NCBI GenBank assembly: GCA_023393265.1
Contig: JAEWME010000216.1
Location: forward strand, 1-5,478
Reading direction: 5' to 3'
Length of the DNA stretch: 5,478 nucleotides
DNA from: Bacteroidota bacterium
GTDB lineage: Bacteria; Bacteroidota; Bacteroidia; Bacteroidales; Prolixibacteraceae
Part shown: positions 1 to 5,478 of the stretch, piece after piece
Position numbering within the stretch: the stretch's first letter is position 1
Layout: every line of letters starts with the position of its first letter
Notes under the pieces: generated by a model
Database searches by the model: none
What the model was told of the DNA's origin: nothing
What the model saw: the letters and a program-made list of their open reading frames with translations, nothing else
Translations under genes and position numbers: made by a program

Positions 1-86
1 TGCTGTCTAAAATACAGGCATTCAAGATAGAGAAAATACAATTGAAAACAATTCTTCCGATCTGGTTATTGCTGAAAAGTTCCTGC

Positions 87-740
87 TTAGCCGAGCAACA
101 CATCAGCCAGTTCGTCGACTGTTTCGGCAAAATAATCGGGATTGCATCCGGCAAGCGTTTCCTCTGTTCCAAATCCATAGCCAACTGCCAGCGAAGCAAT
201 TTCGTTTTCGCGGGCGCCAATCATGTCGTAGTGTGTGTCGCCCACCATCACAACTTTCGGCGACGGGGCAATCTGGTTTTTCGTCAATAGTTGTTCAATC
301 AGCAAGCCTTTTGCCGAGTGCTTTCCGGACGGTTCGGCCCCAACCAGGTCGTCGATGTAACGATCGAACCCAAAATGACGGATAATCATCCACGCATATT
401 TTTCAAGTTTTGAAGTCACTACATAAACCTTCGTTCCTGAGAAATGTAACTCCTCAAGCAGGTCCAGAATGCCGGGATAGGGTTCATTTTCAAAAAGTCC
501 CTTCTCCCCAAAATAAACCCTGAAATGTTCCACTGCCAACTGCGTGTTGCGCTCATTCAGCCCGAACAAGTTTTTAAAACCATCCTGAAGCGGCGGTCCG
601 ACAAATTTTTCCAGTATTTGATCGTTGTATCCATAGAGCTGCATTTGTTTCAGGGCATATTTCAGTGAGTTGCCGATTCCCTGGCGAGGGTCGGTCAGTG
701 TTCCGTCGAGGTCGAACAGGATATGAGTAAAATTGGGCAT
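87..740 (-). CDS. HAD-superfamily phosphatase, phosphoglycolate phosphatase / 5'-nucleotidase-like
   Basis: A 217-residue cytoplasmic protein with every core motif of haloacid dehalogenase phosphatases. Motif I is DLDGT (D10 nucleophile, D12 acid/base), motif II is VVTS (T109/S110), the motif III lysine is probably K144, and motif IV is GDTHYD (D168, D172, Mg2+ binding). Residues 15-90 form a helical C1-type cap containing FVGPPL (46-51) and an EKGLFENEPYPG stretch (79-90). That wording is typical of the subgroup annotated as HAD 5'-nucleotidase-like or Gph-like phosphatases. The expected reaction is hydrolysis of a small phosphomonoester such as phosphoglycolate or a nucleoside monophosphate; the substrate cannot be read from sequence. 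Length is normal for the family and the ATG lies directly before the motif I strand. The gene follows the regulator/ABM pair in the same orientation, but a 164 bp gap with a repeat suggests separate transcription. There is no sign of damage. Confidence 0.93.
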   Translation of the reverse strand: MPNFTHILFDLDGTLTDPRQGIGNSLKYALKQMQLYGYNDQILEKFVGPPLQDGFKNLFGLNERNTQLAVEHFRVYFGEKGLFENEPYPGILDLLEELHFSGTKVYVVTSKLEKYAWMIIRHFGFDRYIDDLVGAEPSGKHSAKGLLIEQLLTKNQIAPSPKVVMVGDTHYDMIGARENEIASLAVGYGFGTEETLAGCNPDYFAETVDELADVLLG

Positions 741-793
741 ACTAGTAATTATTATCGAGAGGCTGGTTTAAAAGTTTTAAAAATCGCGACACT

Positions 794-862
794 CGTCATT
801 CCGAATTAATTTCGGAATCTGAAAATCGATGCGATAAGATCCTGAAACAAGTTCAGGATGAC
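794..862. repeat. Two-hairpin intergenic repeat (REP/MITE-like)
   Basis: A compact palindromic unit between the ABM gene and the HAD gene. Hairpin 1 pairs ATTCCGAA (798-805) with TTCGGAAT (811-818) around a 5-base loop. Hairpin 2 pairs ATCCTGAA (839-846) with TTCAGGAT (852-859), also around a 5-base loop. The outer ends GTCAT (795-799) and ATGAC (858-862) are inverted repeats, so the whole unit can also fold on itself. From memory, GTCATTCCGAA / TTCAGGATGAC units recur between genes in several Bacteroidota genomes; copy number in this genome cannot be seen here. It codes for nothing and could act as a transcript end or stabiliser for the leftward regulator/ABM transcript. Confidence 0.6.
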
Positions 863-904
863 TGACGAAATGACTTTCGAGAGCCTCCATTATCAACTCA
901 ACAA

Positions 905-1210
905 TTATTCTTCGGGATTGAGATTAATCCAGATTCGCTTTTTGCTGCGGCTGGCATTTCGGGCTTTAACTTCCAGCTCATCAAAGTCGCCCTTTCGTGA
1001 TGCCACGAAAGCTTTAAATGCTTCTTCCGATTCCCACTCGTCGATTACGAGAAAAGTTCCGTCACCCTCGCCACTTTCGAGCACATCAGTACCCTCGTAG
1101 CCTGGAGCCTGGGCGAAAAACTTCACCCATTCGCCTTTCGGATCATAAAACTGCTCGAACTTTTCGCGTTCTTTAAATTTCACCTTCAGTTCCCAAATCA
1201 CCTGATACAT
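905..1210 (-). CDS. ABM-type dimeric alpha/beta-barrel protein (putative monooxygenase-like)
   Basis: A 101-residue cytoplasmic protein with no signal peptide or membrane segment. It opens with a beta strand (residues 2-11, YQVIWELKVK), followed by a charged helix and a central GEW...PGYEGTDVL region. It then carries the block FLVIDEWESEEAFKAFVAS (53-71), where a strand ending in D/E-x-W is followed by Ser-x-Glu and a helix. This is the hallmark of the antibiotic biosynthesis monooxygenase (ABM, dimeric alpha+beta barrel) family, whose members include quinol monooxygenases, haem-degrading enzymes and many small proteins of unknown role. No catalytic residue can be assigned, so an enzymatic name would be a guess. 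The ATG lies 22 bp after the stop of the Nudix-type regulator, so the two are probably cotranscribed. The lysine/glutamate-rich C-terminus is unremarkable. Confidence 0.82.
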   Translation of the reverse strand: MYQVIWELKVKFKEREKFEQFYDPKGEWVKFFAQAPGYEGTDVLESGEGDGTFLVIDEWESEEAFKAFVASRKGDFDELEVKARNASRSKKRIWINLNPEE

Positions 1211-1232
1211 ATAGTTCGTTTTTGTGTTTTAC

Positions 1233-1985
1233 CTACCATCGGCCATTCAAGCCTTCCTCAAGCGCCTTCGTGTAATTCCCGACATTAAACCGGTATAGTG
1301 ATGGCGCTTTGTGCGCGCCTCCCGATTTCACTTCATCCAGCTTATCAAGAATATTATAAGACCGCATCTTTCTCATAAAATTTCGCCGGTCGAGTTCGCA
1401 CCCAAGGATCGTTTCGTACAATTTCTGAAGCTCGGGCATCGTGAACTTTTCGGGAAGCAAGTTATAGCCGATTGGTTGAAATAACAGTTGCTGCCGCAAT
1501 GTTTCGAGCGCTTTATCGAGAATCTGGCGGTGATCCATCATCAAATGACCAACATCGGTGAGGCTAACCCAATCGCAGTGGTCGGAGAGCACATCGGGCT
1601 GAGGCTGCACTTTCGAGTATTCGACCAGCGCATAAAACCCAACGGTAATAAAACGTTGGTCGAAAAACGACTGTTCGGGAGAATTCTGCCCAAACTCAAT
1701 AACGTCCGACACCGCGGGATTTTTATCCGACCTTCGCGGATCGCTGAAAATGTGGAACTGTTTCAGAAAAATACTGCCAAGTCCGGTTCGTTCCTGTAAC
1801 ACGCGGCTGGCTGCTACTTCCATCGATTCGTCGCTGTAAACAAATCCGCCGGGCAACGCCCATTCCCGGGTTTTCTTCATCCGGAGCAATAAAACTTTAA
1901 GTTGATTTTCGTGAAAACCAAACACCACGCAATCGAGCGAAAGATGGTTAACCAACTGTTTTTTATTTTCCTGATTTTGCGGCAC
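1233..1985 (-). CDS. NrtR/AraR-like transcriptional regulator: degenerate Nudix domain plus winged helix
   Basis: A 250-residue cytoplasmic protein. Residues about 15-145 form a Nudix fold (LDCVVFGF, LKVLLLRMKK, WALPGGFV, then GFYALVEY). Residues about 168-240 match the winged-helix DNA-binding domain of NrtR-family regulators (LLPEKFTMPELQKLYE, RRNFMRKM, YRFN). The Nudix box starts correctly at G47 and E53, but the REUXEEXGU part reads RVLQERTGL (61-69): two of the three glutamates are replaced by V62 and R66. Pyrophosphohydrolase activity is therefore unlikely, and the domain probably binds a ligand. In Bacteroidetes, relatives such as AraR sense sugars. The start is GTG: an in-frame TAA lies 15 bp upstream and the first internal Met (residue 36) would cut into the Nudix domain. 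It is transcribed divergently from the secreted esterase, the usual arrangement of a local regulator and its target. Confidence 0.9.
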   Translation of the reverse strand: MPQNQENKKQLVNHLSLDCVVFGFHENQLKVLLLRMKKTREWALPGGFVYSDESMEVAASRVLQERTGLGSIFLKQFHIFSDPRRSDKNPAVSDVIEFGQNSPEQSFFDQRFITVGFYALVEYSKVQPQPDVLSDHCDWVSLTDVGHLMMDHRQILDKALETLRQQLLFQPIGYNLLPEKFTMPELQKLYETILGCELDRRNFMRKMRSYNILDKLDEVKSGGAHKAPSLYRFNVGNYTKALEEGLNGRW

Positions 1986-2003
1986 GCGAAAAAGTGTTTA
2001 CTG

Positions 2004-2011
2004 CAAAAGTA
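2004..2011 (-). promoter_or_regulatory. Leftward -7 promoter element (TACTTTTG)
   Basis: Read on the minus strand this is TACTTTTG, a full match to the Bacteroidetes -7 consensus TAnnTTTG, and it lies 18 bp before the GTG start of the Nudix-type regulator. Transcription would begin only about a dozen bases before the start codon. No good -33 TTTG is seen 19-21 bp upstream; that place is taken by the TTGATTAATCAA palindrome. This may be a weak or regulator-dependent promoter for the regulator/ABM pair. Confidence 0.5.
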
Positions 2012-2030
2012 GAATTAATCCAGCGGTATT

Positions 2031-2042
2031 TTGATTAATCAA
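2031..2042. promoter_or_regulatory. 12 bp perfect palindrome TTGATTAATCAA
   Basis: TTGATT/AATCAA is a perfect dyad in the divergent control region. It starts 19 bp upstream of the leftward -7 element, overlapping where a -33 box would sit. It may be a second protein-binding site acting on the regulator gene, but AT-rich palindromes of this size can arise by chance. Confidence 0.35.
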
Positions 2043-2056
2043 TTAAAAAAGACTAC

Positions 2057-2079
2057 TATTGTGTCTAATCGACACAATA
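2057..2079. promoter_or_regulatory. Palindromic operator candidate, TATTGTGTC-N5-GACACAATA
   Basis: Two perfect 9-base arms (2057-2065 and 2071-2079) surround the spacer TAATC. The site lies between the divergent regulator and esterase genes, 11 bp upstream of the rightward -33 box and 45 bp upstream of the leftward -7 element. Size and symmetry suit a dimeric winged-helix protein, and the adjacent Nudix-type regulator is the obvious candidate. Its place upstream of the rightward promoter would allow activation or looping; a repressor might more simply block the leftward promoter. The symmetry is seen directly; the binding partner is inferred. Confidence 0.75.
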
Positions 2080-2090
2080 TGAATTTTGAA

Positions 2091-2121
2091 TTTGTATCAT
2101 CCACAATAAACGCTAAATTTA
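2091..2121 (+). promoter_or_regulatory. Bacteroidetes-type promoter of the esterase cluster
   Basis: TTTG at 2091-2094 is followed after exactly 19 bp by TAAATTTA at 2114-2121, which matches the -7 consensus TAnnTTTG in all but the last base. Spacing is what Bacteroidetes housekeeping promoters use. Transcription would start near 2127, giving a leader of roughly 75 bases before the esterase ATG at 2204. The leader has only weak inverted repeats and no recognisable riboswitch; the bases before the ATG are A-rich with no Shine-Dalgarno sequence. Confidence 0.6.
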
Positions 2122-2203
2122 AAGAGGTATAAAAAGATCGCCTCCTCAATCAGACGGACGATCAATCTTCTGATGAACAAACTACAAACTAAATAGTAAC
2201 ATT

Positions 2204-3397
2204 ATGAAAAAACGCTTTCTATCAGTAATTTGTATATTCCTAATAGGTACAAGTGCATTTGCGCAGCAGGCACTTTGGGGTGGGGCTCAGATTATTTCGC
2301 CCGAAGTGAATCCGGATCACTCGGTCACTTTTCGTTTCATGGCACCTACAGCCGACACGGTTCAAATAACAGGAGATTTTCTTCCAACCCGAAAAATGAA
2401 AACACAGTGGGGCGAATTCGATGGTCCCGGAAAAGCAAACTTGGTTAAAGATAGCAAGGGAATTTGGAGCTTCACTTCGGCTCCGCTCGCATCCGATTTG
2501 TTCAGCTATTCATTTATCGTTGACGGTTTAAATACAACTGATCCGAACAATGTATACAAGATCCGCGACGTGGCTTCGGTGTTCGATGTTTTTATTGTTG
2601 GCGGTGGAAAAGGCGATCTGTACCAGGTAAACAAAGTGCCTCACGGCTCGGTTACACGACGCTGGTACGACTCTCCCGGGAACAACATGACGCGCCGGAT
2701 CACCATTTATACTCCTCCCGGATATGAAACAAGCAAGGATAAATATCCGGTTCTGTACCTGTTACATGGGATGGGTGGCGACGAAGAAGCCTGGATTGCG
2801 CTTGGCAGAACAGCACAGATACTCGATAACCTGATTGCACAAGGAAAAGCCAAACCAATGATTGTGGCAATGCCTAACGGGAATGTGGCACAGGAAGCAG
2901 CTCCCGGCGAATCGAGCCTTGGATTTTATAAACCAACGATGCAACTTCCAAATACCATGGATGGCAAGTATGAAGAGACTTTTCCTGACATCATCAAATT
3001 TGTGGAAAGTAATTACCGGGTGAAAGCGGATAAAGCAGACCGTGCCATTGCCGGTTTGTCGATGGGCGGCTACCACTCGTTGCACATTTCCAGGTACTAT
3101 CCGAATACATTCGATTATGTCGGTCTTTTCTCGGCTGCGATTTTACCCAACGACAAAGTAAATTCGAAGGTCTACGAAAACTTCGACACGACACTGGAGG
3201 CTCAGATGAAAAACGGCTACAAGCTATACTGGATCGGAATTGGCAAAAGTGATTTTCTCTACAAAGCCAACACCGAGTATCGCGAAAAGCTCGATAAAAT
3301 TGGGATGAAATATACTTACGTTGAAACCGAAGGTGGCCACACCTGGACCAACTGGAGGGTTTACCTGTCGCAATTTGCACCGCTGCTTTTTAAATAA
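2204..3397 (+). CDS. Secreted CE1-type esterase with N-terminal E-set/CBM48-like domain (feruloyl-esterase-like)
   Basis: A 397-residue exported protein. A Sec signal peptide (KKR, hydrophobic stretch, then AFA) is probably cleaved after A20, before QQ. Residues about 30-135 form an E-set/CBM48-like beta-sandwich (VTFRFMAPTADTVQITGDF ... GIWSF ... YSFIVDG). Residues about 145-397 are an esterase-D-like alpha/beta hydrolase: oxyanion-loop LLHGMGG (186-192), nucleophile elbow GLSMG with S286, probable acid D350, and histidine H379 in GGHTW. This two-domain layout is typical of Bacteroidetes CE1 feruloyl or acetyl-xylan esterases, which remove ester groups from arabinoxylan; enterochelin-esterase-like proteins share the fold. 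The exact ester is not determinable. It is the first gene of the rightward cluster, behind a promoter and palindrome shared with the Nudix-type regulator, and a strong terminator follows. The catalytic triad appears intact. Confidence 0.9.
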   Translation: MKKRFLSVICIFLIGTSAFAQQALWGGAQIISPEVNPDHSVTFRFMAPTADTVQITGDFLPTRKMKTQWGEFDGPGKANLVKDSKGIWSFTSAPLASDLFSYSFIVDGLNTTDPNNVYKIRDVASVFDVFIVGGGKGDLYQVNKVPHGSVTRRWYDSPGNNMTRRITIYTPPGYETSKDKYPVLYLLHGMGGDEEAWIALGRTAQILDNLIAQGKAKPMIVAMPNGNVAQEAAPGESSLGFYKPTMQLPNTMDGKYEETFPDIIKFVESNYRVKADKADRAIAGLSMGGYHSLHISRYYPNTFDYVGLFSAAILPNDKVNSKVYENFDTTLEAQMKNGYKLYWIGIGKSDFLYKANTEYREKLDKIGMKYTYVETEGGHTWTNWRVYLSQFAPLLFK

Positions 3398-3409
3398 ACG
3401 AACTTCATA

Positions 3410-3446
3410 AAAAGTCACTGGAAAACTGCCAGTGACTTTTCTTTTC
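3410..3446 (+). terminator. Intrinsic terminator after the esterase gene
   Basis: A 12-bp perfect stem (AAAAGTCACTGG, 3410-3421, with CCAGTGACTTTT, 3429-3440) and a 7-base loop, ending in a T-rich tract broken by single C bases. It begins 12 bp after the esterase stop codon. Only 25 bp separate it from the next ATG and no promoter motif is visible there. Partial read-through into the downstream pair is therefore likely, making the hairpin a possible step-down attenuator. Confidence 0.85.
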
Positions 3447-3471
3447 AGAATCTCTCTTAAAACAACCTATA

Positions 3472-4287
3472 ATGAAACTAAAATCTATTCTATTTTGCCT
3501 GATATTTTTCGTTTCATTCCATGCGGGAATTCAGGCACAGCAAGTCTTCAAAAACAACGACCTGACCATCATTAAGCTTGAAAAGAATGTCTGGGTGATC
3601 GAGACTTCAGACATGACGACCATGTACCTCATTGAAGGGACTAAAAAAGCCATGCTCATTGACACTGGCACCAAATGCGAAAAGCTGGATTCGATCATAG
3701 GACTGATCAGCCAAAAACCACTATATGTGGTCATTACCCATGCACATGGCGATCATGCCGGAAACATCAGATTTTTCAAAGAAATATACCTGCATCCGGC
3801 TGATACTGTTTTGCTCAGTAAAACATACGCGGGCAAAGTGAATTTCGTGAAGGACGGCGACATTTTTGATCTAGGTGATACCAAAATGGAAGTCGTTCAT
3901 ACACCGGCACACACACCCGGCTCAATCGTTTTGATCGACCGTAAGGCCGGAACTTGCTACTCAGGCGACGCTTTTGGTTCCGGACAGGTATGGCTTCAGT
4001 TGAAACCATTTTCCCCGATGAAAACCTATATCGAATCGTGCAAAAAGATGGTGAAACTAATGGACGAAGGGATCACCAAAATTTACTGTGGCCATTATCC
4101 GTATGTAAAAAAAGCGTACGACCGAAAATACATTACCGACATGCGCACGCTGGCCGAACAGCTTCTGAACGGGACAGCCCCAACACCGGTTCCGCACACC
4201 CAAAAGGTAGCCATTGCCGGGAAAAACCCCATGATGGTCACCCTCAACGAAGCAACAATCGTGTACGACCCCGAACACCTTCAATAA
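3472..4287 (+). CDS. Secreted metallo-beta-lactamase-fold hydrolase
   Basis: A 271-residue exported protein. An N-terminal signal peptide (MKLK, a long hydrophobic core, then IQAQQ) is probably cleaved after A22, so the enzyme should work in the periplasm or outside. All zinc-site motifs of the metallo-beta-lactamase fold are present: D65 in IDTG, the H-x-H-x-D-H motif THAHGDH (H90, H92, D94, H95), H147 in HTPAHTPG, bridging D166 in SGDAF, and H208 in CGHYP. A two-metal hydrolytic centre is therefore expected. The HTPGS and SGD wording resembles glyoxalase II-like and lactonase-like members more than true beta-lactamases, so antibiotic resistance should not be assumed and the substrate is unknown. 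It lies behind the esterase terminator and 13 bp before the carboxylesterase, so it is probably cotranscribed with that gene. Confidence 0.92.
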   Translation: MKLKSILFCLIFFVSFHAGIQAQQVFKNNDLTIIKLEKNVWVIETSDMTTMYLIEGTKKAMLIDTGTKCEKLDSIIGLISQKPLYVVITHAHGDHAGNIRFFKEIYLHPADTVLLSKTYAGKVNFVKDGDIFDLGDTKMEVVHTPAHTPGSIVLIDRKAGTCYSGDAFGSGQVWLQLKPFSPMKTYIESCKKMVKLMDEGITKIYCGHYPYVKKAYDRKYITDMRTLAEQLLNGTAPTPVPHTQKVAIAGKNPMMVTLNEATIVYDPEHLQ

Positions 4288-4300
4288 AATCTTTGAGCCC

Positions 4301-5478
4301 ATGAAAAACCTTTTCCTTTTCGTTTCAATTCTCATGTGGGCAGCCTGTTCGAAAACACAGCCTATAATCGATGTCAACTCGGTAAAAACGCAGGCGGGCC
4401 TTGTCTCCGGAAAAACATCCGACGATCAGGTTGTAAAAATTTTCATGGGCATTCCGTTTGCAGCACCACCCATTGGCGACCTCCGCTGGAAAGCCCCGCA
4501 ACCGGTCCAGCCCTGGGACGGAATAAAAAACTGTATCGAAAATCCGCCATCGGCCATGCAAGCGCCCCCAAAGCCGTTTTACTGTTGGTCGAAAGAATTT
4601 ATGGCTCCTGAAAGTCCAATTAGCGAAGATTGCCTTTACCTGAATATATGGACTACCGCCCAAACCAGTCAGGATAAATTGCCGGTAATCGTCTGGATTC
4701 ACGGCGGCGCATTCACCGGCGGATCAGGAACTGTTCCGTTGTATAACGGCGAGAACATGTCACGAAAAGGAGTTGTCTTCGTGACAATCAATTACCGGCT
4801 GGGAATTTTTGGCTTTTTTGCCCATCCTGAACTTTCTGCTGAATCGGATTTAAAAATTTCAGGAAACTTTGGCATTCTCGACCAGATTGCGGCCCTCCGG
4901 TGGGTGAAGGAAAACATTTCGGCATTTGGCGGCAACCCGGACAACGTGACCATCGACGGACAATCGGCAGGTTCATTCAGCGTAAATATGCTGATGGTTT
5001 CGCCGCTTGCCAAAGGATTGTTTCAGAAGGCCATTGGGCAAAGCGGCGGCATGTTTGGTAAACAACGTATGTCGGGAATGTCGCTCAAAGCAGCAGAAGA
5101 AAACGGCAAAATGCTAACTGAAAAACTTGGCAATATTTCTGTCACAGGATTGAGAACCATCCCTGCTGATTCGCTTCAAAAAATTTCAGGAAGATTTGGT
5201 TTGTCTATCGACAGTGTAGTGATTTTACCATCCTACGAGACATTTGCCGATGGCAAAATGAACGATGTGCCGCTCATCTCCGGATGGAATGCCGACGATG
5301 CTGTTTCGGCCGGACCAATGCCAAAAGCCGAAAATTTTAAAGCGATGGCGAAGCAAAGATATGGCGACAAAGCCGCGGAATTCCTGCAACTATTTCCTGC
5401 AAACAACGACGAAGAAGCCGCCAGTTCTCAAAAGCTGGTTTCTCAGCTTTCGTTTGGCTGGAACAACTATGCCTGGAC
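4301..5478 (+). CDS. Type-B carboxylesterase lipoprotein (3' end outside window)
   Basis: An open frame of 392 complete codons from ATG 4301 runs to the window end with no stop, so the C-terminus, including the catalytic histidine, is missing. The start MKNLFLFVSILMWAAC is a lipoprotein-type signal with likely lipidated C16; the -3 residue is Trp, which is unusual. Family hallmarks in order are: GIPFAAPPIGDLRW (50-63), the signature EDCLYLN (109-115), oxyanion motif HGGAF (134-138), NYRLGIFGF (164-172), GNFGILDQIAALRWVKENI (188-206), and nucleophile elbow GQSAG with S222. The acid position, normally Glu in a G-x-N-x-D-E context, reads GWNADDA (328-334), so D333 would serve. It should hydrolyse carboxylic esters in the periplasm or at the outer membrane. 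It follows the MBL-fold gene by 13 bp, indicating one operon. About 100-150 further residues are expected. Confidence 0.92.
   Translation, partial: MKNLFLFVSILMWAACSKTQPIIDVNSVKTQAGLVSGKTSDDQVVKIFMGIPFAAPPIGDLRWKAPQPVQPWDGIKNCIENPPSAMQAPPKPFYCWSKEFMAPESPISEDCLYLNIWTTAQTSQDKLPVIVWIHGGAFTGGSGTVPLYNGENMSRKGVVFVTINYRLGIFGFFAHPELSAESDLKISGNFGILDQIAALRWVKENISAFGGNPDNVTIDGQSAGSFSVNMLMVSPLAKGLFQKAIGQSGGMFGKQRMSGMSLKAAEENGKMLTEKLGNISVTGLRTIPADSLQKISGRFGLSIDSVVILPSYETFADGKMNDVPLISGWNADDAVSAGPMPKAENFKAMAKQRYGDKAAEFLQLFPANNDEEAASSQKLVSQLSFGWNNYAW

Noticed and set aside
40..53. AATTG-AAAA-CAATT inverted repeat downstream of the HAD gene
   Set aside because: Only a 5-bp AT-rich stem without a clear T-tract; too weak to call a terminator.
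2136..2174. Inverted repeats in the esterase leader (GATCG...CGATC, and ATCAGA...TCTGAT)
   Set aside because: Stems of 5-6 bp with loops of 14 or more bases, mutually overlapping; no riboswitch family recognised.
2762..3380. Minus-strand open frames inside the esterase gene
   Set aside because: They lie opposite a clearly conserved gene, resemble no known protein and have no start signals; antisense shadows.
3472..4287. Beta-lactam resistance gene
   Set aside because: The MBL fold is shared by many hydrolases; motif wording is nearer glyoxalase II/lactonase-like members and the neighbours are esterases.
3954..4304. Plus-strand open frame overlapping the end of the MBL gene
   Set aside because: Arg/His/Pro-rich out-of-frame translation of the MBL gene with no recognisable domain.
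4325..4702. Minus-strand open frame of 125 codons opposite the carboxylesterase start
   Set aside because: The plus frame carries continuous carboxylesterase motifs throughout; this is an antisense shadow.
1..5478. CRISPR array, tRNA/rRNA, insertion sequence, toxin-antitoxin or phage-defence genes
   Set aside because: No regularly spaced repeats, RNA gene motifs, transposase or defence domains seen on either strand.

Overview
The window looks like chromosomal DNA from a Bacteroidota (CFB group) bacterium, probably an environmental polysaccharide degrader. The evidence is a promoter resembling the Bacteroidetes sigma factor consensus (TTTG, 19 bp, TAnnTTTG-like), A-rich translation starts without Shine-Dalgarno sequences, a Nudix/winged-helix regulator of the type common in this phylum, and two signal peptides cleaved before Gln-Gln plus a lipoprotein signal on the secreted hydrolases. 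The genus cannot be fixed from the sequence alone.

Left half, all on the minus strand and read right to left: a NrtR/AraR-like regulator with a degraded Nudix box (1233-1985), a small ABM-type alpha/beta-barrel protein 22 bp behind it (905-1210), a 164 bp gap holding a two-hairpin intergenic repeat (about 794-862), and a HAD-family phosphatase (87-740). Positions 1-86 hold no gene; only a weak AT-rich inverted repeat is visible there.

Right half, all on the plus strand: a secreted CE1-type esterase with an N-terminal E-set/CBM48-like domain (2204-3397), a strong hairpin terminator (3410-3446), a secreted metallo-beta-lactamase-fold hydrolase (3472-4287), and, 13 bp later, a lipoprotein type-B carboxylesterase (4301 onward) that runs off the window end.

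The two halves diverge from a 218 bp control region (1986-2203). It contains a perfect 9+9 bp palindrome around a 5 bp spacer (2057-2079), a second 12 bp palindrome (2031-2042), a rightward promoter (2091-2121) and a leftward -7 element (2004-2011). The simplest model is that the Nudix-type regulator binds the palindrome, senses a sugar-derived ligand, and controls both itself and the exported esterase/hydrolase cluster, which would remove ester decorations from plant-type polysaccharide or related compounds in the periplasm. This is inference from gene order and family knowledge. I found no RNA gene, CRISPR array, insertion sequence or clearly unprecedented system.
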